A DNA stretch of 64,000 nt from Rugosimonospora sp040255525. Its GTDB lineage: Bacteria; Actinomycetota; Actinomycetes; Mycobacteriales; Micromonosporaceae. A program made the position numbers and the translations under genes. Positions within the stretch are counted from its first letter, which is position 1. Each line of letters begins with the position of its first letter. The notes under the pieces were generated by a model. It was not told where the DNA came from and made no database searches. It saw only the letters and a program-made list of their open reading frames with translations. The stretch lies in assembly GCA_040255525.1 (NCBI GenBank), contig JBDZVD010000007.1:1-64000 (forward strand), written 5' to 3'. Positions 42,507-51,339 of the stretch are shown here, in pieces.

Positions 42507-43496
42507 GTGTCCGCGATCGTCGAGGACGGCGCCGTACCGGGTGCCTCCCGCGACGCCGCCCGGGCGGGCACGGCTGCGGTGCGGCGGCGCGTCGGCTGGC
42601 GGGTCCGGATCCGGCGCGACCGGTCGCTGCTGATCATGACGGTACCGGCCGTGGTCCTGCTGCTCGTGTTCACCTACGTACCCATGCTCGGCGTCGTCAC
42701 CGCCTTCCAGAGCTACGACATCTACCAGGGCTTCCTGCACAGCCCGTGGATCGGCCTGGCCAACTTCGTCAACCTGTTCGACGACTCGCTGTTCTGGCAG
42801 GCGTTCGCCAACACGCTGGTGATCAGCGCGGTGCAGCTGGTGCTGTACTTCCCGATCCCGATCGTGCTGGCCATCCTGCTCAGCTCGGTGATGAACAGCA
42901 AGGTGCGCTCGTTCGTGCAGTCGGTGGTGTACCTGCCGCACTTCTTCTCCTGGGTCCTGGTCGTCACCATCTTCCAGGAGATGCTCGGCGGTGCCGGGGC
43001 GGTGAACATGGTGCTGCGCCGGCACGGCCTCGGTACCTGGAACATCATGACCGACCCGGCCACGTTCAAGTACCTGGTCACCGCGCAGGCGGTCTGGAAG
43101 GAAGCGGGCTGGGGCATCATCGTGTTCCTGGCCGCGCTGGCCGCCATCGACCAGTCGCTGTACGAGGCGGCCGCGGCCGACGGCGCCAACCGCTGGCGCC
43201 GGCTGTGGCACATCACCCTGCCCGGCATGCGCGGCGTCATCGTGCTGATGCTGGTGCTCCGGCTGGGCAACGCGCTGACCGTCGGCTTCGAGCAGATGCT
43301 CGTGCAGCGGCAGGCGGTCGGCCGGGACGCCGCGGAGGTACTGGACACGTTCACGTACTACTACGGCGTGGTGAACAACCACTTCAGCTACGGCGCCGCC
43401 GCCGGCCTGTTCAAGGGCGTGCTGTCGCTGATCCTGGTCCTGGCGGCGAACAAACTGGCGCACGCGTTCGGCGAGGATGGGTTGTTCCGCAAATGA
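42507..43496 (+). CDS. Sugar ABC transporter permease (LplB/UgpA type)
   Basis: 329 residues, six membrane helices. After a cytoplasmic Arg-rich start come VPAVVLLLVFTYVPMLGVVTAF, PWIGLANFVNLFDDSLFW, and the EAA loop EAAAADGANRWRRLWHITLPGM (residues split across its usual spacing), which docks the ATPase. GTG 42507 is chosen for GAGGAGGCGGAG just before it; GTG 42486 is possible. It overlaps the next permease by 4 nt (ATGA). The absent ATP-binding subunit must be supplied from another locus, MsiK-style. Confidence 0.88.
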   Translation: MSAIVEDGAVPGASRDAARAGTAAVRRRVGWRVRIRRDRSLLIMTVPAVVLLLVFTYVPMLGVVTAFQSYDIYQGFLHSPWIGLANFVNLFDDSLFWQAFANTLVISAVQLVLYFPIPIVLAILLSSVMNSKVRSFVQSVVYLPHFFSWVLVVTIFQEMLGGAGAVNMVLRRHGLGTWNIMTDPATFKYLVTAQAVWKEAGWGIIVFLAALAAIDQSLYEAAAADGANRWRRLWHITLPGMRGVIVLMLVLRLGNALTVGFEQMLVQRQAVGRDAAEVLDTFTYYYGVVNNHFSYGAAAGLFKGVLSLILVLAANKLAHAFGEDGLFRK

Positions 43497-44446
43497 CCAC
43501 GTCGACGGTGCGGCCCGAGCGGCCGGCCTCCCGGCGCCGCCCGGAGAACGAGCGGCCGGCCTGGGAGGAGGAGCCGACGGCCGCCGGGCAGGCGGCCAAG
43601 GGCGTGACGATCCTGGTCGTACTCGCGGTGGTGCTGGTGCCGCTGTACGCGATCGTGCTCACCAGCTTCTCCACCCAGGCGTCCATCAACCTCGCGGGGG
43701 GCCTGGTGCTGGTGCCGCACGGGCTGACCGTCGAGGCGTACCACCAGATCTTCACCAACCAGCTCGTCCTGCACTCGCTGCTGGTCAGCACCGGGGTCAC
43801 GGTCGTCGGTACGGCGGTGTCGATGGTGGTGACCGTGCTGTGCTCGTACGGGCTGTCCCGCAGCGGCTCGTACGGGCACCGCACGATCCTCATGACGCTC
43901 GTCGTGACGATGTTCTTCAGCGGCGGTATCGTGCCGACCTTCCTGCTGGTCTCCACGCTCGGCGGGTACGGCCAGTACTGGTCGCTGATCCTGCCCAGCG
44001 CGGTGTCGGTCTTCAACATCCTGGTGATGCGCGCGTTCTTCGCGAGCACCGCGCCCGACCTGATCGACGCGGCGCGCATGGACGGCGCCGGTGAGTGGCG
44101 CGTGCTATGGAAGGTCGTGCTGCCCACCTCCAAGGCCGTGACCGCCGTCATCGCCCTGTTCTACGCGGTCGGGTACTGGAACTCGTTCTTCAACGCCCTG
44201 CTGTACCTGCCGGACAACGGCAAGTGGCCGATGCAGATGGTGATCTGGACGTACACCCTGCAGGCCAACTCCCTGCCCGGCAGCGGCGTCACCAACACCG
44301 GGGTGTACGCCGGGCACCAGCAGATCGCCGCCCTGTCGCTGCAGATGGCGGTGGTGACCCTCACGCTGCTGCCGATCGTGGTCGTGTACCCGTTCGTGCA
44401 GCGGCACTTCACCAAGGGCATGCTGCTGGGCGCGATCAAAGGGTAG
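43493..44446 (+). CDS. Sugar ABC transporter permease (YtcP/UgpE type)
   Basis: 317 residues and six helices, the partner of the preceding permease. ATG 43493 overlaps the previous stop (ATGA). The N-terminus is charged, then VTILVVLAVVLVPLYAIVLTSF. The EAA loop is DAARMDGAGEWRVLWKVVLPTSK, and the protein ends in the usual HFTKGMLLGAIKG. It completes the membrane channel of a carbohydrate importer with no encoded ATPase. A GC-rich hairpin follows. Confidence 0.9.
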   Translation: MTTSTVRPERPASRRRPENERPAWEEEPTAAGQAAKGVTILVVLAVVLVPLYAIVLTSFSTQASINLAGGLVLVPHGLTVEAYHQIFTNQLVLHSLLVSTGVTVVGTAVSMVVTVLCSYGLSRSGSYGHRTILMTLVVTMFFSGGIVPTFLLVSTLGGYGQYWSLILPSAVSVFNILVMRAFFASTAPDLIDAARMDGAGEWRVLWKVVLPTSKAVTAVIALFYAVGYWNSFFNALLYLPDNGKWPMQMVIWTYTLQANSLPGSGVTNTGVYAGHQQIAALSLQMAVVTLTLLPIVVVYPFVQRHFTKGMLLGAIKG

Positions 44447-44463
44447 GACTGAGCGTAGCCGGA

Positions 44464-44479
44464 GCCGCCGTTCGGCGGC
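44464..44479 (+). terminator. Hairpin after the ABC importer operon
   Basis: GCCGCC (44464-44469), loop GTTC, GGCGGC (44474-44479), 18 bp past the permease stop. No T-run, so confidence is moderate. Confidence 0.45.
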
Positions 44480-44558
44480 GGCGAGCACAGTCGCAGACAA
44501 CGCAGCCGAACCGGTCACGAGGCACGTCCGCGCGGCGTGCCTTTGCTCACTCCATTTT

Positions 44559-44582
44559 GTAAACCCAGACTTATAAGTTTAC
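44559..44582. promoter_or_regulatory. Promoter/operator of the second MarR-MFS pair
   Basis: GTAAAC (44559) and GTTTAC (44577) form an inverted repeat enclosing the perfect palindrome ACTTATAAGT (44569-44578). It sits 12-35 bp before the GTG start in a sharply AT-rich patch, fitting MarR autorepression. Confidence 0.6.
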
Positions 44583-44593
44583 TATTACTATCC

Positions 44594-45085
44594 GTGCGAG
44601 TGGATCGAAACGCCACGGACCCGGACGGTTCGGGCGAGGACGCCGCCAGCGGGGAGGCAGGTGGCGGGGGCGCTCTCGGTGGGGAACTGCGGGTGGTGCT
44701 CGGGCGCGTGGTGCGCCGGCTGCGCCAGGGGCACAAGCCCGGCGAACTGACCCTGTCGGAAGCCTCGGTGCTGGCCCGGCTCGACCGCGACGGTCCGGCG
44801 ACCCCGGGGGTACTGGCGGAGCAGGAGCGCGTACAGCCCCAGGCGATGGGGGTCACCCTCGCCGCCCTGGAGCGGCGCGACCTGGTGACCCGCGCGAGCG
44901 ACCCCACCGACGGCCGGCGCGTCGTGCTGTCCCTGACCCCCGCCGGCCGGCAGTTGCGACGCGATCGCGAGTCGGCGAGCAACCAGCGGATGGCGCGCGC
45001 CCTCGCCGAGGGCTTCACCGCGGACGAACGGCGGCTGCTGACCGAGGTGATCCCGCTGCTGGAACGGCTGGCGGACCGGCTGTGA
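44594..45085 (+). CDS. MarR family transcriptional regulator (2)
   Basis: 163 residues. After a Gly/Asp-rich N-terminus the winged helix runs LTLSEASVLARLDRDGPATPG, RVQPQAMGVTLAALERRDLV, and the wing SDPTDGRRVVLSLTPAG, with C-terminal dimer helices. GTG 44594 is chosen downstream of the palindromic operator; GTG 44600 is also possible. The stop overlaps the MFS start by 4 nt (GTGA), so regulator and pump are translated together, unlike the divergent arrangement of the first MarR/DHA2 pair. The likely role is ligand-relieved repression of its own operon. Confidence 0.88.
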   Translation: MRVDRNATDPDGSGEDAASGEAGGGGALGGELRVVLGRVVRRLRQGHKPGELTLSEASVLARLDRDGPATPGVLAEQERVQPQAMGVTLAALERRDLVTRASDPTDGRRVVLSLTPAGRQLRRDRESASNQRMARALAEGFTADERRLLTEVIPLLERLADRL

Positions 45086-46851
45086 GGGGTTCGGCGGGCA
45101 GTGCGCCGGAGGGGAGTACCCCCGCGGTGAACACTCCGGACAGGTACAAGTGGATCGCGCTGTCCAACACCACGCTGGGCGTGCTCATGGCGACGCTCGA
45201 CGCCTCGATCGTGATCATCTCGCTGCCGGCCATCTTCCGGGGGATCGGGCTCGATCCGCTCGCGCCGAGCAACATCGGCTACCTGCTCTGGATGATCCTC
45301 GGGTACCTGCTGGTCTCTGCGGTACTGGTGGTGGCGCTCGGCCGCCTCGGCGACATGTTCGGCCGCGTCAAGATGTACAACCTCGGCTTCCTGATCTTCA
45401 GCCTCGGCTCTCTCGCGCTGTCGATCGACCCGTTCACCCACGGCAGGGGCGCCCTCTGGCTGATCGCCTGGCGGATCGTGCAGGCGGTCGGCGGCTCCAT
45501 GCTGACCGCCAACTCGGCCGCGATCCTTACCGACGCGTTCCCCGCCCGGCAGCGCGGCATGGCCCTGGGCATCAACCAGGTCACCGCGCTGGCCGGCCAG
45601 TTCCTCGGCCTGGTCGCCGGTGGCCTGCTGGCCGCGGTCGACTGGCGGGCGGTGTTCTGGATCAACGTGCCGATCGGCGTGTTCGGCACCATCTGGTCCT
45701 ACCGCAGCCTGCGGGAGACCGCCGTGTCGCGCCGGGCCCGCATCGACTGGATCGGAAACATCACCTTCATCTGCGGTACCACGAGCCTGCTGGCCGCCAT
45801 CACGTACGGCATCCAGCCGTACGGGGGCCGGGCCACCGGCTGGCTCAACCCCTGGGTGCTCGGCGGCCTGATCGCCGGAGTCGTGCTGCTGGCCGGCTTC
45901 TGCGTGGTCGAGACCCGGGTCGCCGAGCCGATGATCGACCTGGCGCTGTTCCGGATCCGGGCGTTCGCGGCCGGCAACATCGCGGCCCTGCTGATGGCGA
46001 TCGCCCGCGGCGGTCTCCAGTTCATGCTGATCATCTGGCTGCAGGGGATCTGGCTGCCGCTGCACGGGTACGCCTTCGAGGACACTCCGCTGTGGGCGGG
46101 CATCTACATGCTGCCGCTGACGTTCGGGTTCCTGGTCGCCGGGCCGGTCTCCGGGTATCTGTCCGACCGGTTCGGCGCCCGGGCACTGGCCACCGGCGGT
46201 GCGCTGCTGGTCGCCGCGTCGTTCCTCGGGCTCATGGGCCTGCCGGTGAACTTCGCGTACCCGCTGTTCGCGGTCCTGCTCGCGCTGGTCGGCATGGGAA
46301 TGGGCATGTTCTCGTCACCGAACACCTCCTCCATCATGGGCAGCGTGCCGAACAACCGCCGGGGCGTCGCCTCCGGCATGCGCTCGACGTTCCAGAACTC
46401 GGGCCAGGCGCTGTCCATCGGCGTGTTCTTCTCGCTGATGGTTGCCGGGCTGGCAAGCTCGCTGCCGCACTCGCTGTCGGCCGGGCTGGCCGCACAGGGC
46501 GTACCGGCGCCCGTCGCCGCGAACGTGGCGAACCTGCCCCCGGTCAGCGCGCTGTTCGCCGCGTTCCTCGGCTACAACCCGATCGGTACGCTGCTGGCCA
46601 GCACCGGGGTCCTGCACACCCTGCCGGCGGCGAGCGTCGCGACCCTCACCGGTACCCACCTGTTCCCCCGGCTGATCTCGGGCCCGTTCCACCACGGGCT
46701 GGTCACGGTGTTCGTCGCCGCGACCGCGATGGCGCTGGTCACCGCGCTGGCCTCGGTGCTTCGCGGCCGGCGGTACTCCCACCCCGACAACGTGGTGGAA
46801 ACCGGGCGGCGCGGCGACCGGGTGGACTCGGCGGGTCCCGGCCGCCGGTAA
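45082..46851 (+). CDS. DHA2-type MFS multidrug efflux transporter
   Basis: 589 residues, predicted 14 membrane helices. TM1 motif ATLDASIVIISLPAIF, motif A GRLGDMFGRVKMY, and motif C around LAGQFLGLVAGGLL place it in the QacA/EmrB group. A late MGMGMFSSPNTSSIMGSVP segment and an extra extracellular loop (SAGLAAQGVPAPVAANVANLP) are typical of actinomycete members. Translationally coupled to the upstream MarR. Substrate unknown; such pumps often export natural products or antibiotics. Confidence 0.9.
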   Translation: MRGSAGSAPEGSTPAVNTPDRYKWIALSNTTLGVLMATLDASIVIISLPAIFRGIGLDPLAPSNIGYLLWMILGYLLVSAVLVVALGRLGDMFGRVKMYNLGFLIFSLGSLALSIDPFTHGRGALWLIAWRIVQAVGGSMLTANSAAILTDAFPARQRGMALGINQVTALAGQFLGLVAGGLLAAVDWRAVFWINVPIGVFGTIWSYRSLRETAVSRRARIDWIGNITFICGTTSLLAAITYGIQPYGGRATGWLNPWVLGGLIAGVVLLAGFCVVETRVAEPMIDLALFRIRAFAAGNIAALLMAIARGGLQFMLIIWLQGIWLPLHGYAFEDTPLWAGIYMLPLTFGFLVAGPVSGYLSDRFGARALATGGALLVAASFLGLMGLPVNFAYPLFAVLLALVGMGMGMFSSPNTSSIMGSVPNNRRGVASGMRSTFQNSGQALSIGVFFSLMVAGLASSLPHSLSAGLAAQGVPAPVAANVANLPPVSALFAAFLGYNPIGTLLASTGVLHTLPAASVATLTGTHLFPRLISGPFHHGLVTVFVAATAMALVTALASVLRGRRYSHPDNVVETGRRGDRVDSAGPGRR

Positions 46852-46887
46852 CGGGCTTGGCCGGGGGCGGTGGTCGATCAACCGACC

Positions 46888-47664
46888 TCACTCGAAGGTG
46901 CCGCCCCGGCCGCTGCCCGCGCTGAACCGCGCCGCGCCCGGTACCGCCTCGGTCGCCAGCGCCGCCTTGCCGTGCTCGTACTCGACGGCCAGCGCCCGGC
47001 CGAGGTCGAGCCCGGCCGTGTCGTACACCGACGCGCGGTCGTGCCGCAGGCAGGTCTGCGGAAACGCGGCCAGGCCGGCGGCCAGTTCCTCGGCGGCCTC
47101 CCTCGCCGTTCCGCTCGGTACGACCCGGGTCGCCAGCCCGATCGATAGCGCCTCGTCGGCCGCGACCGGCCGGCCGGTGAGGATCAGGTCCAGCGCCCGG
47201 CCGAGCCCGACGATCCGGGGGAGCCGGACCGTACCGCCGTCGATCAGCGGGACCCCGAAGCGCCGGCAGAACACCCCGAACGTGGCGTCCCGCTCGACCA
47301 CTCGAAGGTCGCACCACAGCGCCAGCTCCAGCCCGCCGGCCACGGCGTATCCGCTCACCGCGGCGATGACCGGCTTGGTCAGCCGCATCCGGGTCGGCCC
47401 CATGGGCCCGTCGCCGTCCGGCTCGAACCGGTTCGGCCGGCCGGCCGCCACCGCGTGCAGGTCGGCACCGGCACAGAACGTGCCGCCGGCCCCCCACAGC
47501 ACCGCGACCCGGGCGCGCTCGTCGGCGTCGAACGCGCGGAACGCGTCGGCCAGCGCCCGCGCGGTGGCCCGGTCGACCGCGTTGCGCACCGCCGGGCGGT
47601 CCAGGATGACCGTGGTCACCGGGCCGGAACGCTCGACCCGCACCGCGTGTTCAACGCCGGTCAT
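46888..47664 (-). CDS. Enoyl-CoA hydratase/isomerase family protein
   Basis: 258 residues with the crotonase fold. The CoA pocket is GAGGTFCAGADLHAV, and the oxyanion-hole segment VSGYAVAGGLELALWCDLRV is followed by FGVPLIDGGTVRLPRIVG. The two catalytic glutamates of classical hydratases are not both evident: the second position reads IDGG rather than PExG, so the reaction may be isomerase or hydrolase type. Single minus-strand gene between an efflux pump and OsmC. It is not adjacent to the box cluster, so involvement there is only a possibility. Confidence 0.85.
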   Translation of the reverse strand: MTGVEHAVRVERSGPVTTVILDRPAVRNAVDRATARALADAFRAFDADERARVAVLWGAGGTFCAGADLHAVAAGRPNRFEPDGDGPMGPTRMRLTKPVIAAVSGYAVAGGLELALWCDLRVVERDATFGVFCRRFGVPLIDGGTVRLPRIVGLGRALDLILTGRPVAADEALSIGLATRVVPSGTAREAAEELAAGLAAFPQTCLRHDRASVYDTAGLDLGRALAVEYEHGKAALATEAVPGAARFSAGSGRGGTFE

Positions 47665-47735
47665 CGCCCGCCCCTCGCCGCCTGCGCTCCGGCGATATTA
47701 GCCTGGTGCCACCCGACCACGAAGGAGTCTCGACG

Positions 47736-48245
47736 GTGGGTAGGACGCACAGCTACGAGCTGACGGTGACGTGGACCGGCAACCGGGGCACCGGTACCAG
47801 CGGGTACCGCGAGTACGGCCGGGGGCACGAGGTGAGCGCGCCCGGCCTGCCGGCGCTGCCGGGCTCGTCCGATCCGGCGTTCCGCGGTGAGCGCGACCGG
47901 TGGAACCCCGAGCAGTTGCTGGTCGCCTCGCTGGCCCAGTGCCACATGCTCGTGTACCTGCACATGTGTGTGAACGCGGGCGTGGTGGTCGTCGGGTACA
48001 CCGACACGCCGGTCGGGCAGATGGTCGAGACCCCGGACGGCGGCGGCCACTTCACCGAGGTGGTCCTGCGGCCGGAAGTGACCGTGGCCGCCGCGGACAT
48101 GGTCGACCGGGCGGCCGGGGCGCACGACATGGCGCACCGGCTGTGCTTCATCGCCAACTCGGTGAACTTCCGGGTACGGCACGAGCCGGTGATTCTCGTC
48201 GCGGGCGGCACCGCGCCCGCCGGTGAGGCCGCGCCCGCCGGGTGA
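47736..48245 (+). CDS. OsmC family peroxide-detoxifying protein
   Basis: 169 residues. The OsmC/Ohr fold shows RWNPEQLLVASLAQCHMLVYLHMC with the peroxidatic cysteine in AQCHM, and a second conserved cysteine in HRLCFIANSVNF. The glutamate of NPEQLL completes the site. It would reduce organic hydroperoxides in the cytoplasm. GTG 47736 is chosen for GAAGGAG 8 nt upstream. The last residues APAGEAAPAG are a duplicated unit: a one-base difference in the second DNA copy turns GGT GAG into GGG TGA and makes the present stop. Confidence 0.88.
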   Translation: MGRTHSYELTVTWTGNRGTGTSGYREYGRGHEVSAPGLPALPGSSDPAFRGERDRWNPEQLLVASLAQCHMLVYLHMCVNAGVVVVGYTDTPVGQMVETPDGGGHFTEVVLRPEVTVAAADMVDRAAGAHDMAHRLCFIANSVNFRVRHEPVILVAGGTAPAGEAAPAG

Positions 48246-48248
48246 GGC
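48212..48248 (+). repeat. Tandem duplication that creates the OsmC stop
   Basis: CGCGCCCGCCGGTGAGGC (48212-48229) is followed directly by CGCGCCCGCCGGGTGAGGC (48230-48248). The single extra G shifts the frame so that TGA at 48243 terminates OsmC. Confidence 0.9.
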
Positions 48249-48352
48249 CGGGTTGCCGTGCGTGTCCGACCCGGTCGCGAGCGCCACCGTCCGCGAGCCG
48301 GTACGGGCGGTCCGGCTCGGTCGGACCGCCGGAGCCGTCCGCCTTCACCACG

Positions 48353-49576
48353 TCACCCGGTCACGGCCAGCACCCGCGCCTGGTGATCCTCCAGCCAGTG
48401 CGGTCCCGGCCTGGCCGGGAAGGCGACCCGGTCGCCGAGCACCGGCCGGCGCTCGCCGGTGAAGTCGGTGAGCAGGGCGCCGTCGGCGCCGACCGCGACC
48501 AGTTCGTCGCCCAGGCGCAGCAGCGCCGGCCCGTCCGGCGACTCGCCGATCGACACCGGCCCGCTGCGCAGCGCGTCGAGCAGCACGCCGGCGGTGGCCT
48601 CCCGGGCGTCGGTCACCGGGCACAGCAGCCAGGTGGTCGGCGCGCCCAGCCGCCAGCTGCCGGACGGGTCGTGGAAGTCGGAGCCGCCGACCGGTACGGC
48701 GGCCGGGTCGAAGGCGAGCAGCCAGGACAGCGGGGCCGTCCAGGTGCGGTCCCACCAGCCGGAGTGCCACACCTCGACGAGCCGGGGCCGGGCATGCAGC
48801 GGATGCAGCCAGGCGACATCGGCGGCCAGCGGGTGGTTGACGGACATCAGGCCGCCCCGCTCCTCCACGATGGCCAGCCACTTCTCGGCGGGCAGCCGGA
48901 AATCCACCCAGCCGACATCCCCGTACGCGTTGGCGTGGCCGCGTGCCGTTGTCACCTCCTGCCCGGGCAGCAGGACGATGCCCGACTCGTCCGGCAGCCA
49001 CGGGTGGTGGCTGACCGTGTTGTGATCGGTGACCGCGAGGAAGTCCAGACCGGACGCCGCGGCCAGCCGGGCGAGTTCGGAGACGGTCAGCACGCCGTCC
49101 GAGTGGACGCTGTGCGCGTGCAGATCGCCGGCCAGCCAGCGGTACCCGGGCGGAGCGGGCAGCGGGGGGCCGGTGCGGACCGGCCGCTGCGGCCACGGCG
49201 CGAGTGGCGCGGCCGCGTCGGGTACCGGGCCGGGCTCGGGCGAGGTGGACACGGTCACCCGCCACCGCAGGCCCTCCGCCGGTACCCGGTGCAGCCCCAG
49301 CATCACCTGCCACTGCCCGGCGGGCAGCGGCCCCGGCAGGTACCCGGGGGTCGACCAGGTCTCGGCGATCGTGAACGTCTCGCGTGCGTTCCCGGACCAG
49401 CCGCGGAACGCTCCGGTCGGATCCAGGCACCCCAGGTCGAGGATCCCGGCCGACCGGTCGTACGCCAGCTCCACGCGCAGGCGGCGGTGCCCGGTGCCGA
49501 CCTCGACCGGCAGGTACTGGTAGATCGAGGCGGCCCGGTCCTCCGGCCGCCACACTCCCTGCTGGACGCTGTTCAC
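48353..49576 (-). CDS. CehA/McbA family PHP metallohydrolase
   Basis: 407 residues. Residues about 1-115 form a beta-rich N-terminal domain. The PHP domain starts at LAGDLHAHSVHSDG (HxH), then FLAVTDHNTVSHH, LLPGQEVTTARGHANAYG, MSVNHPLAADVAW, EVWHSGWWDR and GGSDFHDPSG, a full set of metal ligands. Named relatives hydrolyse carbaryl or other carbamates/phosphoesters, but most are of unknown substrate. No signal peptide. Start ATG 49576 opens MNSVQQGVWRPEDRA, typical for the family. It is divergent from the polysaccharide kinase at 49735. Confidence 0.85.
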   Translation of the reverse strand: MNSVQQGVWRPEDRAASIYQYLPVEVGTGHRRLRVELAYDRSAGILDLGCLDPTGAFRGWSGNARETFTIAETWSTPGYLPGPLPAGQWQVMLGLHRVPAEGLRWRVTVSTSPEPGPVPDAAAPLAPWPQRPVRTGPPLPAPPGYRWLAGDLHAHSVHSDGVLTVSELARLAAASGLDFLAVTDHNTVSHHPWLPDESGIVLLPGQEVTTARGHANAYGDVGWVDFRLPAEKWLAIVEERGGLMSVNHPLAADVAWLHPLHARPRLVEVWHSGWWDRTWTAPLSWLLAFDPAAVPVGGSDFHDPSGSWRLGAPTTWLLCPVTDAREATAGVLLDALRSGPVSIGESPDGPALLRLGDELVAVGADGALLTDFTGERRPVLGDRVAFPARPGPHWLEDHQARVLAVTG

Positions 49577-49665
49577 CCGAAACAGGGTGCCACCAACGTG
49601 CGCAGCTCACGACCGATCCGCCCCGGAACCCGTGCGGCCGATCGGCGCCACCCTCCGTTATCTTG

Positions 49666-49696
49666 CTCTTTGCCGAGGTCGTCACTCTTTGCCGAG
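49666..49696 (+). promoter_or_regulatory. Direct repeat upstream of the polysaccharide kinase
   Basis: CTCTTTGCCGAG occurs at 49666-49677 and 49685-49696, a 19-bp period, followed by GATACGCCGTTATTACC. It lies 39-69 bp before the kinase start, and two helical-turn-spaced direct repeats suggest an activator site that could set expression of the whole locus. Confidence 0.5.
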
Positions 49697-49734
49697 ATAC
49701 GCCGTTATTACCCGGGATGGGAGGGCAGGGGCTC

Positions 49735-51339
49735 ATGGATTTGCGTAGCTATCTGCGTGCCGTACGGCAGCGGTGGTGGATCGTACTCGCGGCGATGTTG
49801 ATCGCGCTCGGCATCGGTGCCGCGCTCACCGTCACTGCCGCGCCGCGGTACGCGAGCACGGTGACGTTCTTCGTCAACACCCCGAACGACGGGGTGGCCG
49901 ACGCCTATCAGGGCAACCTGTTCACCCAGCAACGGGTGAAGTCGTACGTCGACCTGCTCACCAGCGACCGGCTTGCCGAGCTTCTGGCGGCCGATCCCCG
50001 GCTCGGCCTGACCACCAGTGGAGTACGGCAGCGCATCAGCGGGTCGGCCGACGCCAACACGGTCCTGCTCCAGGCCACGGTCACCGACACGAATCAGGCC
50101 CGGGCGCTGAAGCTCAGCGAGGCGCTGATCCAGAAGTTCCCGGCCATGGTGCAGCAGATCGAGACGCCACCCAGCGCGGCCCAGCCCACCATCAAGATCG
50201 AGCTGGTGAACGGTCCGCGGATGAGTAACACGCCGGTGTCCCCGCGGCCGGCCCGCAACCTGACCCTCGCCGGGGTGCTCGGTCTCCTGATCGGGATCTT
50301 CGTGGCGGTGCTGCGCGAACAGCTCGACAACACCATCCGTACCAGCAACACGCTCCAGCGGGTGGCGGGGGCGCCGGTACTCGGCCAGGTCCCGTACGAC
50401 GCGGAGAGCAAGTCGTCGCCGTTGATCGTCGGGACCGCCGGCTACTCGCTGCGCGCCGAGGCACTGCGGAAGCTGCGGACGAACCTGCGGTTCGTCGAGG
50501 CCGAGCACACGACCCGGGTCATCGCGGTCACCAGTGCCACGCAGAGCGAGGGCAAGACCACGACATGCTGCAACCTGGCGATCGCGCTCGCCGAGACCGG
50601 CTCGCGGGTCCTGCTCGTCGACGCGGACCTGCGGCGCCCGAAGGTGGCGCACTACTTCGGCCTGGAATCCGAGGTGGGGCTGACGGACGTACTGATCGGT
50701 GAGGTGGAGGCGCGCGACGCCATCCAGTCCTGGGGCGACAAGGAACTGTACGTGCTGGCGAGCGGTTCGGTACCGCCGAACCCGAGCGAGCTGCTGGGCT
50801 CGTCGCGGATGGCGGACCTGTTACGGGACCTGCGCGAGTGGGCCGACGTCATCATCGTCGACACGCCGCCGCTGCTGTCGGTCACCGACGGCGCCGTGGT
50901 GGCCGTGCAGGCCGACGGCGCACTGCTCGTGACCCGGCTGGGGAAGACGACGCAGGCGCAGGTCACGGCCGCGTCCCGGGCCCTGCAGACGGTCGCCGCC
51001 CGAGTGCTGGGCTGCGTACTGAACATGACCAGGGCTTCGAAGTCGGACGCCTACTACTACAAGTCGTACAAGGTCCTGCCGGGCTCGGTCGCGGCCCGGC
51101 CCGCCGGCGAACTCACGCTCGCCGGAGCCGCTTCGCGAGCGACCGCCGCCCCCGTGCCCGCCGCCCCCGTGCCCACCGTCCCCGTGCCCGCCGCCCCCGT
51201 GCCGGCCGTGGCGGACCCGTCCGTACCGGTCGTGAGCCAGGGCCCCGCCGGCTCGCCCGACGGTACGGAGTCCGGGACGCGGGGGACCGACGGCTCCGGA
51301 CCGCGGACCGCGTCCCAACTCACCCGTACGCGGCGATGA
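49735..51339 (+). CDS. Polysaccharide biosynthesis tyrosine autokinase (Wzz-BY-kinase fusion)
   Basis: 534 residues. A Wzz-like chain-length domain is framed by membrane helices at about 17-36 and 175-193 with an external part between. The BY-kinase domain follows with Walker A SATQSEGKTTT (267-277), Walker A' VLLVDADLRRP (292-302) and Walker B VIIVDTPP. A tyrosine cluster SDAYYYKSYK (about 437-446) is the autophosphorylation site, then a Pro/Ala/Val repeat tail (APVPAAPVPTVPVP). It controls polymer length and export with the facing phosphatase, whose 3' end overlaps it by 20 bp. ATG 49735 has AGGGG just upstream. Confidence 0.93.
   Translation: MDLRSYLRAVRQRWWIVLAAMLIALGIGAALTVTAAPRYASTVTFFVNTPNDGVADAYQGNLFTQQRVKSYVDLLTSDRLAELLAADPRLGLTTSGVRQRISGSADANTVLLQATVTDTNQARALKLSEALIQKFPAMVQQIETPPSAAQPTIKIELVNGPRMSNTPVSPRPARNLTLAGVLGLLIGIFVAVLREQLDNTIRTSNTLQRVAGAPVLGQVPYDAESKSSPLIVGTAGYSLRAEALRKLRTNLRFVEAEHTTRVIAVTSATQSEGKTTTCCNLAIALAETGSRVLLVDADLRRPKVAHYFGLESEVGLTDVLIGEVEARDAIQSWGDKELYVLASGSVPPNPSELLGSSRMADLLRDLREWADVIIVDTPPLLSVTDGAVVAVQADGALLVTRLGKTTQAQVTAASRALQTVAARVLGCVLNMTRASKSDAYYYKSYKVLPGSVAARPAGELTLAGAASRATAAPVPAAPVPTVPVPAAPVPAVADPSVPVVSQGPAGSPDGTESGTRGTDGSGPRTASQLTRTRR

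Noticed and set aside
46888..47664. Part of the benzoate pathway
   Set aside because: It is over 34 kb from the box genes, on its own, with no shared site; a crotonase fold alone is not enough.
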